Numbered from the stretch's first letter, positions 29,895 through 38,418 are shown. The stretch is DNA of 64,000 bases from Rhizobium brockwellii (GCF_000769405.2 NZ_CP053444.1:90226-154225), one strand, 5' to 3'. Translations and numbers: made by a program. Notes: generated from the sequence alone by a model not told the origin.

Positions 29895-30605
29895 CTATCG
29901 AGAAAGCAACCGCGGAACTGGAAAGTCTAACACATTGTCCGTGTAGCTTTCGACCACGGCGCTAAACGGCGTTCCGTCTCGAAGTTTAAGCACTGCACGA
30001 TGTTCGAGCAGGAACGGCTGCAGGCTAGGGGAACTTGTTTCATGCGCTACTAAGCCGTCTATGTCCCAGCCTTCGGATAGAGGGGACCAGAGCAACTTGG
30101 CAGACAGGTTTGTGCGAGTGAAATTGAGAGCCTGAACGGCTCTGCCAAACGCGATATCGCTGGTCTTCAACGCGTGATTCATCGCTGCAGTAAGTTTTGC
30201 AGGTAAATACCAATTGTCGGCCTCGGATAGGACGCGGTCGCCGCAGACCAAGCGGACGTGGCGATAAGCGATCAGCTCTCCGGGTCCGACTGTCAGAAGT
30301 TCACGGATGTGCTCGTCGGCCGGCTTGTCTTGCCCGCGCACACGCTGTGCTACGATCTTGGAACCTTCCGGCGCGAGCTTGTGCGCCGCGCACCAGCGGT
30401 CAAGGGTCAACGTAGCACTGGCATTGCTCAGGAGATTGGCATTCAAGGTCTGGAGGACCGCAAGCGCTTCCACTCGAGATGCTGGGCTGTTCAGCCAATG
30501 AGACCGTGTGGAAGATTGTTGCGCAAAAGCAATCTGCGTCCCCAGCGCCATGCCGGCCGCTGCGCGTGCGGCAATGCGAATGCATTTCAAAGAGGGTAAC
30601 ATCAC
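29895..30605 (-). CDS. Secreted UbiC/chorismate-lyase-like protein
   Basis: A 236-residue protein with an N-terminal signal peptide (basic start, then AAGMALGTQIAFAQQ, cleavage probably near residue 29). The rest resembles the chorismate-lyase (UbiC) / UTRA fold: LDRWCAAHKL, RYRHVRLVCGD-type segment (AYRHVRLVCGDRVLSEADNWYLP) and the Glu near the end (AVVESYTDNVL). UbiC is cytosolic, so a secreted relative is unlikely to serve ubiquinone synthesis. I do not recognise a function. Confidence 0.65.
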   Translation of the reverse strand: MMLPSLKCIRIAARAAAGMALGTQIAFAQQSSTRSHWLNSPASRVEALAVLQTLNANLLSNASATLTLDRWCAAHKLAPEGSKIVAQRVRGQDKPADEHIRELLTVGPGELIAYRHVRLVCGDRVLSEADNWYLPAKLTAAMNHALKTSDIAFGRAVQALNFTRTNLSAKLLWSPLSEGWDIDGLVAHETSSPSLQPFLLEHRAVLKLRDGTPFSAVVESYTDNVLDFPVPRLLSR

Positions 30606-30726
30606 TGAAAATGAACTCCTTTTCTGCGGTGAATTTGATGGGAAGCCGTGCGGTCAAGTTTTCTGTTTTTGGCAGGCGAGCATATATGCATCCTGCAGCA
30701 TTATTTGAACTGCGCGTTGCGTGTAC

Positions 30727-30953
30727 CGGATAGGGTAGGGTTCTCGATTGACTTCTTAATCTTTCGATGTCGTTGTTGGAGTTTGCAACCGTTGGCGACT
30801 GCGTCGGCGATTTCACCCTGGAATTTGGAAGCAAGACTTAATATTAAATCGGGAACGCGGCCGCCGTCCGAGCTCTCCCAGTTCCATACATCGTAACCCT
30901 CACCTACGGGGTTTAGCGCCCTTGTTGTCCTCCTCGCTCTTTGCGAAATGTTC
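30727..30953 (-). CDS. Uncertain small protein (hypothetical)
   Basis: The minus-strand frame from the ATG near 30953 (MNISQRARRTTRALNPVGEG ... GRVPDL) is open for about 84 codons to 30701. Composition is plausible and the region lies before a UbiC-like gene, but no family is recognised and it overlaps another small frame at 30900-31121. Confidence 0.22.
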
Positions 30954-31121
30954 ATGCCGCTGGATTGGATAAAATAGGTCGCAACCGTAAGCCCAATCCA
31001 AGAGAAATTGTTGAAAGATGGTCTTCTTCTTCGACACAGAGTCCTTCTGCCGGTGGTCGACGGTCGCTGCCAGCAGGCGCGCGTCGGTAACGTACTTGTC
31101 TGATTTCTTGTTGCGCTCCAT
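30900..31121 (-). CDS. Uncertain 73-residue hypothetical protein
   Basis: A charged small protein (MERNKKSDKYVTDARLLAATVDH ... QFLLDWAYGCDLFYPI) with GGGAG about 10 nt upstream of its ATG. No family recognised. It could be a real small gene, or with the overlapping frame part of a frameshifted older gene. Confidence 0.3.
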   Translation of the reverse strand: MERNKKSDKYVTDARLLAATVDHRQKDSVSKKKTIFQQFLLDWAYGCDLFYPIQRHEHFAKSEEDNKGAKPRR

Positions 31122-31559
31122 GCCATCGTGCTCCCTGTGTAACCTGCCGGCGATGATGTCGCCTGCAATGGTTCAGCTTCGTAGGAAAAAGACTGTCCTG
31201 TTGTGATATCGGTAGCCGGGTTGCGGGGACATTTGATGAAGGCGATAAATAAAGCAACTACTCGCCAGGATATACTTTCTGGCATAACATGAAATATTCA
31301 ATAAAAGAATTTATAACTGTGGTAAAACAGTAGGTTATACAAATATAAGTTTGCATATAATATTGCATATATCGCACTTCGTTTCTTTGGCTGCAGCCGT
31401 CAAGGCCACTTTGTCCTCCACCGCTCTACGGCTGAAGCAATCAGCTGCACGATATGAGGCGCCGAGCCCAGTCTCCGATCGTGAAGGGAATGATCGCGGC
31501 CCAGGCATCCCTGTCAGTCCACGAAAACGGCGCGGCAAACGGATAGCCGCCGAAGACGC
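31122..31559. other. AT-rich spacer before the IS630 element
   Basis: The stretch 31280-31360 is notably AT-rich. A minus-strand frame at 31441-31559 ending RDAWAAIIPFTIGDWARRLISCS could be the broken end of a gene cut by IS630, but no family is recognised. Confidence 0.35.
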
Positions 31560-32653
31560 TAGTGGATTGATTCCAACGTTTGGTGCCCACGTTTGACGGC
31601 TGCGATGATCTCATCGGGGTCTGCTTTCCAGATGAATGGCTTTGGTTCGTGGTTGTGTTCTTTGACGAAGCGGTTGATGGCCGCCTGCAGGTCAACGACG
31701 GAGTGGAAAACGCCGTGCTTCAGCCGCCGGCGTGTCAGTTTTGCGAAGAAGCCTTCGACAGCATTGAGCCATGAGCACGATATCGGGACGAAGTGGAAGG
31801 TCCATCGTGGATGCCTTGCCAGCCAGGCGCGGACCTTCGGCTGTTTATGCGTCGCGTAATTGTCGAGAATGACGTGGACCGCCTTATCTTTCGGCAGCTC
31901 CGCCTCAATGGCGTTGAGGAACCGAATAAACTCCTGATGCCGGTGGCGCTGCATGTTTCGGCCGATGACCGATCCGTCGAGAACATTGAGGGCGGCAAAC
32001 AGGGTGGTCGTGCCGTGGCGCTTGTAATCGTGGGTCATTGTGCCGGCGCGCCCCTTCTTGAGCGGCAAGCCCGGTTGGGTCCGGTCGAGCGCCTGGATCT
32101 GGCTTTTCTCATCGACGGACAAGACAATGGCGTGGGTCGGTGGCGAGACGTAGAGACCGACGACATCGTGAAGCTTCTCGGCAAAAGCCTTGTCATTGGA
32201 GAGTTTGAAACTGCGCCACCGATGCGGCGCCAGCCCATGCTCGTGCCAGATCTTGACGACGGAAGAGGCCGCGATCCCAACGGCATTTGCCATGGCACGC
32301 ACGGTCCAGTGCGTTGCCTCCTGTCGAGGCGGTTCCAGCGTCAGCGCAACGACCTGCTCCACCACGTCGCTCTCCAGAGGCGCCATGCCCGGAGGCCTGC
32401 TCTTGTCGCGCAACAGGCCATCGACCCCCTCGGACATGAAACGCTCCTGCCAGCGCCAGACGCAAGGTTTGGACTTTCCCGTCGCCTGCATGATGGCGAC
32501 CGTTCCCAGGCCGTTGCCGCTCATCAAGATGATCTTGGCCCGCCAGACATGCTTCTGCGGAGACGTTGGGGCAGCAATGATGGCTTCAAGCCGAGAACGG
32601 TCGGCGGCGGTGACGTCAAATGTGATCCCTGTGCGCATCCCCAACCGTCGCAC
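31559..32653 (-). CDS. IS630-family transposase
   Basis: A 364-residue IS630/Tc1-mariner type transposase in one uninterrupted frame. It has the N-terminal HTH and Homeodomain-like DNA-binding part (GLGTVAIMQATGKSKPCVWRWQERF), and the DDE core with VLSVDEKSQIQALDRTQPG, ILDNYATHKQPKVRAWLARHP and SCSWLNAVEGFFAKLTRRRL. Full length suggests a recent, possibly active element. Confidence 0.93.
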   Translation of the reverse strand: MRRLGMRTGITFDVTAADRSRLEAIIAAPTSPQKHVWRAKIILMSGNGLGTVAIMQATGKSKPCVWRWQERFMSEGVDGLLRDKSRPPGMAPLESDVVEQVVALTLEPPRQEATHWTVRAMANAVGIAASSVVKIWHEHGLAPHRWRSFKLSNDKAFAEKLHDVVGLYVSPPTHAIVLSVDEKSQIQALDRTQPGLPLKKGRAGTMTHDYKRHGTTTLFAALNVLDGSVIGRNMQRHRHQEFIRFLNAIEAELPKDKAVHVILDNYATHKQPKVRAWLARHPRWTFHFVPISCSWLNAVEGFFAKLTRRRLKHGVFHSVVDLQAAINRFVKEHNHEPKPFIWKADPDEIIAAVKRGHQTLESIH

Positions 32654-32707
32654 AATCCCAAACGGTTGGGAATCTCAGGACGGAATCTTTCGTCGCGATC
32701 AATCCAC
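31562..32707 (-). mobile_element. IS630-family element with terminal repeats and TA target
   Basis: The ends are GTGGATTGATT at 31562 and its complement GATCAATCCAC ending at 32707, with one mismatch at the inner edge. TA dinucleotides flank both sides (31560-31561 and 32708-32709), the duplicated target expected for IS630. The transposase runs within. The right-hand TA is the TA of an Lrp-type gene's stop codon. Confidence 0.85.
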
Positions 32708-33063
32708 TAGAAGGGCAACCTCGCGTTCTCCTTGACTTTCTTCATCACGAAGAAGGTGCGCGTCTGGCGCACGCCAGGCAGGGCGATCAGCTTCTGGCCG
32801 TGCAGCTTGTTGAAATCGGCCATGTCACGGACGCGGATTTTCAGGAGGTAATCGAAATCTCCGGCCACCAGACTGCAGTCCAGCACTTCCTTAAGCTCCA
32901 TGACAGCGCCCTCGAATGCGCCAAAGCTCTCAGGTGTGGAGCGATCCAATACGACGCCCACCATCACCATCGCGCCGAGTCCGACGACGCTCGGCGCGAC
33001 CTCCGCCCGAACGCCGGTAAGGGGACGTGCCGCCGAACGTGCGATCGTCCCGACACGGGGCCA
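32707..33063 (-). pseudogene. Lrp/AsnC-family regulator, N-terminus missing
   Basis: The C-terminal ligand-binding (RAM) domain of an Lrp/AsnC regulator is clear: VVGLGAMVMVGVVLDRSTPESFGAFE, then LDCSLVAGDFDYLLKIRVRDMADFNKL and IALPGVRQTRTFFVMKKVKEN. The upstream part of the frame, which should hold the HTH, has no similarity, so the DNA-binding domain is lost or replaced. The stop codon TAG is formed with the TA target of the IS630 element. Confidence 0.8.
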
Positions 33064-33180
33064 AATCTGGCTGTGATCGGTGATGCGGCGCGGGCATCTC
33101 AATCTGTCGTTATCCACTCCCCGACTCAACCTTTGCGTAAAGTGCGGGGAGTGAACCGTTCGGCCGAGGGGTTTCGCCTC

Positions 33181-33585
33181 TTACTGGCAGGCAGTCAGAC
33201 CGCCCGGATTTTGAATGGGGGCGAAACCGACGCCGTCGATTGTGTTGTCGTTGCGGGCAATGAAGCAGTAATTGTCATTGGCATGGGGAGCTGCAACGAC
33301 GCAGGAGTTGGCCCCCGCCGGAATGACATAGGTGTCCAATCCGTTGATCGCAAAGACCGAGGCTGTTCCATTCGGATGGGGTACCGGCTGCTTTGTGAAC
33401 AAGATGGCATTCTGTGGTGGCGCGACTGCGATAGGCTGATGGTTCCGGCAATCGGACGAAAAGACGAGTTGTGCCGCCGCGGGTATAGCGGTTGCGATAA
33501 TGGAGGAGATGGCAATGAGAAGTCTTGCAGCGGTCTTGCCGCGAGGACCTGTTTGGCCGGTGAACTTCGTTGTGATGCCCGACAT
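33181..33585 (-). CDS. rhiC: Secreted protein, probable RhiC
   Basis: A 134-residue protein with a signal peptide (KTAARLLIAISSIIATAIPAAAQ, cleavage near residue 39). The mature part has three or four cysteines (SDCRNHQP, NSCVV, NYCFIA, LTAC) that may pair in the periplasm. AGGAG precedes the ATG. It is the third gene of a minus-strand set after two paralogous genes, close to luxI/luxR, matching the known rhiABC layout in R. leguminosarum where RhiC is exported. The symbol is inferred from position; function is unknown. Confidence 0.6.
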   Translation of the reverse strand: MSGITTKFTGQTGPRGKTAARLLIAISSIIATAIPAAAQLVFSSDCRNHQPIAVAPPQNAILFTKQPVPHPNGTASVFAINGLDTYVIPAGANSCVVAAPHANDNYCFIARNDNTIDGVGFAPIQNPGGLTACQ

Positions 33586-33652
33586 GGCTATTCTCCTGAT
33601 TGCAAGGATTGAGGGGATTGCTCAAGCGTCTGTAATGATCCTGATTCTGGGT

Positions 33653-34369
33653 CTATGGTCCTCCCGCCGCCGAAAAGGTCCCGTTGGCATTGTAGGTTAC
33701 GGTGTACGTTGCGTAGCCGGTGGTGAAATCGCAGCGCGCGGCGTTGCTCTCGTCGTAAGCCACGGTGCTTCCGACCGGCTGGTAGCCCATTTTCACGAAA
33801 AAGATTTGCTTCGGTATGCAGTTCATGATCGCATTGGGGACAGGAGCGACGAAGCTCGAGAGTATGATCGCCTGATTGTTGTTGAGGGCGACGACGCCGC
33901 AATAGAGTTCGGGATGCGGCAGCGGCGTATAGGAAGGCACGTTGATGCCAAACCCTCCGATCGCAATTCCGGCTTGATTGGCCGGCGCCGAAAGTCCGAG
34001 CGGGTCGAGCGTCAAGGTCGTGCAATTATCCGGCGAACCATCGGCCGTGGTGAGCGTAACCGGTCGGAACGCCGAGGTGCTGCCGACCACCGATAGCGTA
34101 GCTGCATTGAGCGCGAGCAGCGCAATAAGCTGGGAGGCAGACGCTTGTTTGGTGCTGAGGGCACCTGCATAGATCTGACTGTCCAACCCGAAATTGATCT
34201 GCGCTCCCGTAGTTGCGTAATTGCCGACGCTTTGGCAGCCGAGACTGCCGCTGAGGATGGGATCAGGGCTCGGCAGCAACGGAAATGCGGCCTGCTTCTG
34301 GAAGACATAGAAATATTGCGTCGTTTGCGAAAGGTTTCGAACGATGATCTGGTATGACGAACTCGTCAT
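33653..34369 (-). CDS. rhiB: RhiB-like protein (paralogue of the upstream gene)
   Basis: A 238-residue protein if started at the ATG at 34369 (MTSSSYQIIVRNLSQTTQYFYVFQK). It shares its layout with the upstream gene: an N-terminal strand with xQxFYxFQ, a SQSxGNYxxTGA-type motif, a DPLGLS motif in the middle and an FTTGYATYTV end. No signal peptide. The pair presumably arose by duplication. In R. leguminosarum the rhiAB gene products are abundant in the rhizosphere, but their activity is unknown. Confidence 0.62.
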   Translation of the reverse strand: MTSSSYQIIVRNLSQTTQYFYVFQKQAAFPLLPSPDPILSGSLGCQSVGNYATTGAQINFGLDSQIYAGALSTKQASASQLIALLALNAATLSVVGSTSAFRPVTLTTADGSPDNCTTLTLDPLGLSAPANQAGIAIGGFGINVPSYTPLPHPELYCGVVALNNNQAIILSSFVAPVPNAIMNCIPKQIFFVKMGYQPVGSTVAYDESNAARCDFTTGYATYTVTYNANGTFSAAGGP

Positions 34370-34493
34370 GGCGTGTGATAATCCCCTTTTAGACCAAGCC
34401 TGTCCGTCGCCCGGAACGAGCGGTGGCAACCGAACGAATGGTGCGCATGCAGGTGAAGAAGGGGCGGATCCTCACCTGCGTGCCTGCCGGGGT

Positions 34494-35165
34494 TTACTGG
34501 AGCTGCGTAGTCCAGGTCCCGTCAGATTTCAGGCTGACGTTGCAGACGGAATAGCCGCCGGTGAAATCCGAAAGCGCCGCGTTCACGCTCGATTGCGTAA
34601 AGTTCATGACGACACCTGGCGTGTAAGCCCCGGTCTGGACATAGTATTTCAGGATCGGCTGGCAATCGGTGTTGCTGGCGGGGTTTGCCTGCACGAAGTT
34701 GGAGAGCACGATGCCGCCATTGACGGCAACCGCCGAGCCGACATTGAAATAGGGGGGCGAGTTGAAGACCGGCGTGGTAATGCGAAACGCACCAGGCTGC
34801 ACACCTTCCCCGTAGATCGGCGAGGAGAGACCGAGCGGGTTGACCGTCGCGGTCGTCCAGTCGTTCGGTTTACCGCTGCCACCTGAACTCGGAGCAAGAT
34901 CGATGGCGCGGCTGGCTGACGAGTAGCCGGAAGAGGCGCCGATTTGCGGCGGTGTGTTTGCCTGCTGGATGCCGGCATAATATTGCAGGTTGACCTGGAA
35001 GGTCAGGATCGCGCCGGTGTTGTCGTAGTTGCCGAGCGATTGCGAGAAAAGGCTATTCGAATAGACTTGCCCGCCGCCGGTGTAAATCGCCGGCTGCTGA
35101 AAGAAGTAGAAGTTTTGCGTCTGGGATTCGTAATTTTTCACGTTGATCGTCAGCATCGTAGACAT
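34494..35165 (-). CDS. rhiA: RhiA-like rhizosphere-expressed protein
   Basis: A 223-residue protein starting MSTMLTINVKNYESQTQNFYFFQQ (ATG at 35165, with AGAAGGG 6 nt upstream). No signal peptide or membrane segment. It is the first gene of a three-gene minus-strand set and a paralogue of the next gene (shared GNYDNTGAI, NPLGLSSP and LSDFTGGYSV motifs). The size (about 24 kDa) and the neighbouring LuxI/LuxR genes match RhiA, which is under quorum-sensing control. I rely on size and context, not on an alignment. Confidence 0.62.
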   Translation of the reverse strand: MSTMLTINVKNYESQTQNFYFFQQPAIYTGGGQVYSNSLFSQSLGNYDNTGAILTFQVNLQYYAGIQQANTPPQIGASSGYSSASRAIDLAPSSGGSGKPNDWTTATVNPLGLSSPIYGEGVQPGAFRITTPVFNSPPYFNVGSAVAVNGGIVLSNFVQANPASNTDCQPILKYYVQTGAYTPGVVMNFTQSSVNAALSDFTGGYSVCNVSLKSDGTWTTQLQ

Positions 35166-35289
35166 GGGCAACCCTTCTGCGTTTGAGAGTGAAAACGAGG
35201 GTCTTCACCGCGGCGAGGGCAGGTGGCCTAGTTTTGCTACCGATGCCGTCGTGAAACCCTAACTAGAAATATTGTTTATGGCGGCGGTA

Positions 35290-35317
35290 GTTGCAATCTA
35301 AAGATGTTGAGTGCAAC
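35290..35317. promoter_or_regulatory. Inverted repeat in the rhiA-like promoter region
   Basis: GTTGCA (35290-35295) and TGCAAC (35312-35317) form a perfect but short inverted repeat with a 16-bp spacer, about 125 bp upstream of the rhiA-like start. It could be a regulator site; spacing is longer than a classic lux box. Confidence 0.35.
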
Positions 35318-35342
35318 GTAAAAAAGCCGTATGAAATTGTGC

Positions 35343-35693
35343 TTAGCGTAACACGTGCTCCCGAGGGATCGATTCGAGCAGCCCGATGAGATTGGACTGG
35401 GATGCCGCAGACCGGCCGCGCAGCGCCATGACCCATAGCAACTCCGTGGCGGAGATCGTGCTGTTCTTATGGCCATCTATGGCTCCTCGCCCGAGAAGCA
35501 GCCAGTCGAGGGAGACGTCCAGAAGGCGGGCGAGAGCGCAGGCGCTTTCCAGGGATGTATGGCCGCCGTTCTGCCAGCGGGAGACGGCCGCGACGGATAC
35601 ATTCAGTTCGGCCGCGAGAGCGTGTACTTTCCGGAAGTTGCCCAGAGAAATCGCTTCTCGAATACGTTTGCCGCGCGCTGGGTCGTAGGCCAT
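35343..35693 (-). CDS. XRE-family HTH regulator
   Basis: A small Cro/C1-type regulator of about 116 residues. The HTH covers KVHALAAELNVSVAAVSRWQNGGHTSLESACALARLLDVSLDWLLLGRG. I choose the ATG at 35693 (MAYDPARGKRIREAIS); an ATG at 35699 is two codons earlier and the frame extends farther upstream without support. It lies between the rhiA-like operon and luxI and is transcribed away from luxI, so it may regulate one or both. Confidence 0.85.
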   Translation of the reverse strand: MAYDPARGKRIREAISLGNFRKVHALAAELNVSVAAVSRWQNGGHTSLESACALARLLDVSLDWLLLGRGAIDGHKNSTISATELLWVMALRGRSAASQSNLIGLLESIPREHVLR

Positions 35694-35797
35694 GACCATT
35701 CTTCCTTTGGGTGCATTGAATTGGCAGCCACAGAGCTTGGGATCGGTCAAGCTTTGGAATTTAAGCGAAAATGAAAGGCAAAGCGAAGCACCGGTCA

Positions 35798-35817
35798 ACC
35801 TGGTGAAATATCCAGAT
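35798..35817 (+). promoter_or_regulatory. Candidate lux box upstream of luxI
   Basis: ACCTGGTGAAATATCCAGAT is a 20-bp imperfect palindrome (ACCTG-N10-CAGAT), the size and form of LuxR-type binding sites. It lies 54 bp upstream of the synthase gene. Confidence 0.55.
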
Positions 35818-35864
35818 TGCTCCCGGTCGTCTTCCTGTTGTGAAACATCACCACATCAGGAGGG

Positions 35865-36515
35865 ATGGATATGTTGCGGATACTCACCAAAGACATGCTC
35901 GAGACCGATCGACCTGCTTTTGACAATATGTTTCGGGCTCGCGCCGCCGTCTTTCGTGATCGGCTGGGATGGCAGGTTGATGTCCGGGACCGGTGGGAGA
36001 GGGACCGATACGATGAGGCCGAGGATCCCGTTTATCTCGTCACGCAACGACCTTCCGGCACGCTGACCGGTTCGTTGCGCCTGTTGCCGACCACGGGGGC
36101 AACGATGCTTAAAAGCGAGTTTCGACATTTCTTCGATCAGCCAATCGACGTTGATAGCCCGACGACCTGGGAATGTACTCGCTTTTGCGTTCACCCGATT
36201 GCCGGTCACCTCGATCAGCATTCGTCGCGCGCAGTCGCCACGGAGCTGCTCTCAGGGCTTTGCGATCTCGCTCTCGACACGGGTATCGATACTATCGTCG
36301 GCGTCTATGATGTCGCGATGATCGGGGTGTACCGCAGGATCGGCTGGAGGCCGACGCCGCTTGCGCGATCCCGGCCGGAAATCGGCAACCTGTATGTCGG
36401 CTTATGGGACGTGACGGCGCAGAATTGTCAGATGCTTCGAGCCAACCTTTCGGGACTTCTGCCGCAAGCTTCTTCCGACCCTGCCAGGGTGCTTATCGGT
36501 GGAGGCATACGGTAA
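35865..36515 (+). CDS. LuxI-family acyl-homoserine lactone synthase
   Basis: A 216-residue autoinducer synthase. Family residues are present: RARAAVFRDRLGW near residue 25 (conserved Arg, Phe, Trp), the D.ED.. segment, GSLRLLPTTG, and ECTRFCVHP. The product is an acyl-homoserine lactone; chain length cannot be told. A GGAGGGATGG context precedes the start. Position beside rhiABC-like genes suggests RhiI, but RaiI-type is also possible, so I leave the symbol empty. Confidence 0.93.
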   Translation: MDMLRILTKDMLETDRPAFDNMFRARAAVFRDRLGWQVDVRDRWERDRYDEAEDPVYLVTQRPSGTLTGSLRLLPTTGATMLKSEFRHFFDQPIDVDSPTTWECTRFCVHPIAGHLDQHSSRAVATELLSGLCDLALDTGIDTIVGVYDVAMIGVYRRIGWRPTPLARSRPEIGNLYVGLWDVTAQNCQMLRANLSGLLPQASSDPARVLIGGGIR

Positions 36516-36622
36516 GCGCGGTCGCCTCCCGCTGCCTTCAGGGGGAGATTCCACGTCGCGCGGGGACATCCGACGCTAAGCCTTAACCTTCATTGACGCC
36601 GTGCCGCGGCTGGCATTGAATA

Positions 36623-36635
36623 GTCTGTTCCAGAC
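36623..36635. promoter_or_regulatory. Short palindrome upstream of luxR
   Basis: GTCTG-TTC-CAGAC is a perfect inverted repeat about 60 bp upstream of the luxR-type start. It could be a regulator half-site pair; no other evidence. Confidence 0.3.
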
Positions 36636-36694
36636 AGAGATGAAATGTTACCTTGGCGGGCAATCTTTGTAACCCGCAACCGCGAGTGCATCTC

Positions 36695-37420
36695 ATGCTG
36701 AGCAGTTCTCGTTTTTTCTACTGTGTGGACCAGATCTCTGCATCGCCTACGATGCAGGACCTGGAAACAACTCTGGATGAAGTCCGCCATATCTATGCGA
36801 TATCGCACATGGTCCTTCATGTCACCCGCTCCTCAGGGGCGGCAGCCCACAATCCGCTGCTGATGCTGACCTACCCGCCCGAGTGGGTGAAGCAATACCT
36901 TGCCTGCGATTACTTCAGCATCGATCCAGTTGTGCGCCTCGGCCGACGCGGTTTTCTGCCACTGGAATGGTCCGCATCGAAATGGGATTCAGGGCGGGAG
37001 ATTGGCTTCTTCAAGGAGGCGATGGCTTTCGGTATCGGCCGGCAAGGGGTGACCTTGCCTGTGCGTGGGCCTCACGGGGAGCGTTCACTGTTTACGGTTA
37101 CGTCCAATCATCCGGACTCTTACTGGCGACAGTTCCGCATGGAAAGCATGCGCGACTTGCAGTTTCTTGCTCACCATCTCCACGATAGGGCGATGGTTCT
37201 GTCGGGTATGAGAACATGTACCGACTTTCCGAAATTGTCCCGCCGCGAGCTGCAATGTCTGCAGATGACTGCCAACGGCTTCCTGGCAAAGCAGATTTGT
37301 GCCCGGTTGTTCATTTCGACGAGTGCTGTGCAGCTCTATCTCGCATCGGCTCGACGGAAGTTGGCAGTCGCGACGACGAGCGAAGCGGTGGCCAAGGCAA
37401 CAGCACTCGAGTTGATTTAG
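36695..37420 (+). CDS. LuxR-family quorum-sensing regulator
   Basis: A 241-residue LuxR-type protein. The N-terminal autoinducer-binding domain has the conserved W.. Y... D....DP pattern (WVKQYLACDYFSIDPVVRLG) and the PVRGPHGE segment. The C-terminal HTH reads KLSRRELQCLQMTANGFLAKQICARLFISTSAVQLYLASARRKL. I take the ATG at 36695; the frame is open to a TTG at 36653. It follows the synthase by 179 bp in the same direction. Confidence 0.9.
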   Translation: MLSSSRFFYCVDQISASPTMQDLETTLDEVRHIYAISHMVLHVTRSSGAAAHNPLLMLTYPPEWVKQYLACDYFSIDPVVRLGRRGFLPLEWSASKWDSGREIGFFKEAMAFGIGRQGVTLPVRGPHGERSLFTVTSNHPDSYWRQFRMESMRDLQFLAHHLHDRAMVLSGMRTCTDFPKLSRRELQCLQMTANGFLAKQICARLFISTSAVQLYLASARRKLAVATTSEAVAKATALELI

Positions 37421-37498
37421 GCTTAGAAGCGCTCGGGCCGTCTCGCACCATAACCAAGCGCTTCCGGAAGATAGTGGAAGTCCAAGGAGCAAACGATT

Positions 37499-37576
37499 AT
37501 GAATTTCGGCGATGCGCTGAACCGTCTCAAGCACGACGGAAAGGCTGGACGCCGCGCTTTGGACGGTAGGAACTAG
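37499..37576 (+). CDS. Tiny DUF2829-like ORF
   Basis: A 25-residue ORF (MNFGDALNRLKHDGKAGRRA...) with GGAG at good spacing. The start matches DUF2829 proteins, which begin MNFGEALEALKxGKxVxR and include Tad2-type Thoeris inhibitors. Only the N-terminus is present, so it is most likely a remnant. Confidence 0.4.
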   Translation: MNFGDALNRLKHDGKAGRRALDGRN

Positions 37577-37934
37577 CCGGTTCTGACCATAGATCGCCAA
37601 GGGATTACTACACCTCCAAAACCATTCTTGCCGCGGAAGTCACGGTAACGAAATGCATCTCTTCCGCATTGACTGGTGCGATCTTCGTCTTCGGCATGTT
37701 CGAAACTGCTCGTCATTTCGCAGCTCCATGAGGCAAGGTAGGCGACCTCCCCGTGGGCCGATAGATCGCTGCCGAGAAAGAGACCAAGTTGACGTTCCGA
37801 GTGAGCCGGGACATGCCCTCGAGCATTCCTGACTTTGCTGCGCGCAATGATCCAGCAGACTCAAACCGCTCCCAAGAAGCGGTGAAGTGCTCGGCATGGT
37901 AGTGTTGAATCGTCCAATTGGGCGGGCTCTACTT
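37577..37934. other. Spacer with no recognised gene
   Basis: Nothing identified. A minus-strand frame near 37730-37900 looks partly coding but has no family, and the IS66 fragment starts at its right side. Confidence 0.35.
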
Positions 37935-38418
37935 GAAACCGGGATCATCGCCGACCCAGCACACAATCGAGAATGCGGCCCAGCTCCTCCGTGTCGATGT
38001 CGCTGTCCACGCGGACACGGCGATCGCGGCCCAGCTCAATCGTCACATCGCTACGCTTCCGGCGGGGCTGCGATGGGGCCGGCGCTTCCAAGGCAGGGGG
38101 CTGGGCTGCAGGCGCGGCCTCCGAAACGATCACGGGCACCAAGGTGCTCGATACCTGCATTGACGGCTCCTCGATTTGGCAAAGCTCCTTGCGCCAGCGG
38201 AAGAGCTGGCTGACATGGATACCGGCCGCACGAGCAATCTCGGAAAGCACCGCACCTGGCTCGAGACAGGCTGCAACGAGCCGCTCTTTATCCTCTTGAG
38301 ACCAGCGCCGTCGGCGCTCGACAGACGTGATCACTTCAATCTGATGCTTCGTCATAGGACTACTCCTAGTGTTTGCACTAGGACTTCCGCTAGAAAAATG
38401 GCCTCACCGCACGCTTAC
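37935..38418 (-). mobile_element. Truncated IS66-family element
   Basis: It ends on the right with GTAAGCGTGCGGTGAGG (read from 38418 on the minus strand), an IS66 terminal repeat. It contains a hairpin (CCTAGTG/CACTAGG, 38365-38382) and a complete tnpA. The start of tnpB (MIPVSSR, ATG at 37948) is present, then homology stops, so the remainder is deleted. Confidence 0.78.
37945..38355 (-). CDS. tnpA: IS66 TnpA (Orf1) in a truncated element
   Basis: A 136-residue IS66 Orf1 protein: ERRRRWSQEDKERLVAACLEPGAVLSEIARAAGIHVSQLFRWRKELC is the HTH. It is only distantly related to the TnpA at 11910. Its downstream partner tnpB is truncated. Confidence 0.9.
   Translation of the reverse strand: MTKHQIEVITSVERRRRWSQEDKERLVAACLEPGAVLSEIARAAGIHVSQLFRWRKELCQIEEPSMQVSSTLVPVIVSEAAPAAQPPALEAPAPSQPRRKRSDVTIELGRDRRVRVDSDIDTEELGRILDCVLGRR

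Noticed and set aside
30701..31285. A 194-codon minus-strand frame near the UbiC-like gene
   Set aside because: Its N-terminal half is low-complexity in character and overlaps another frame; only its last part is listed, with low confidence.
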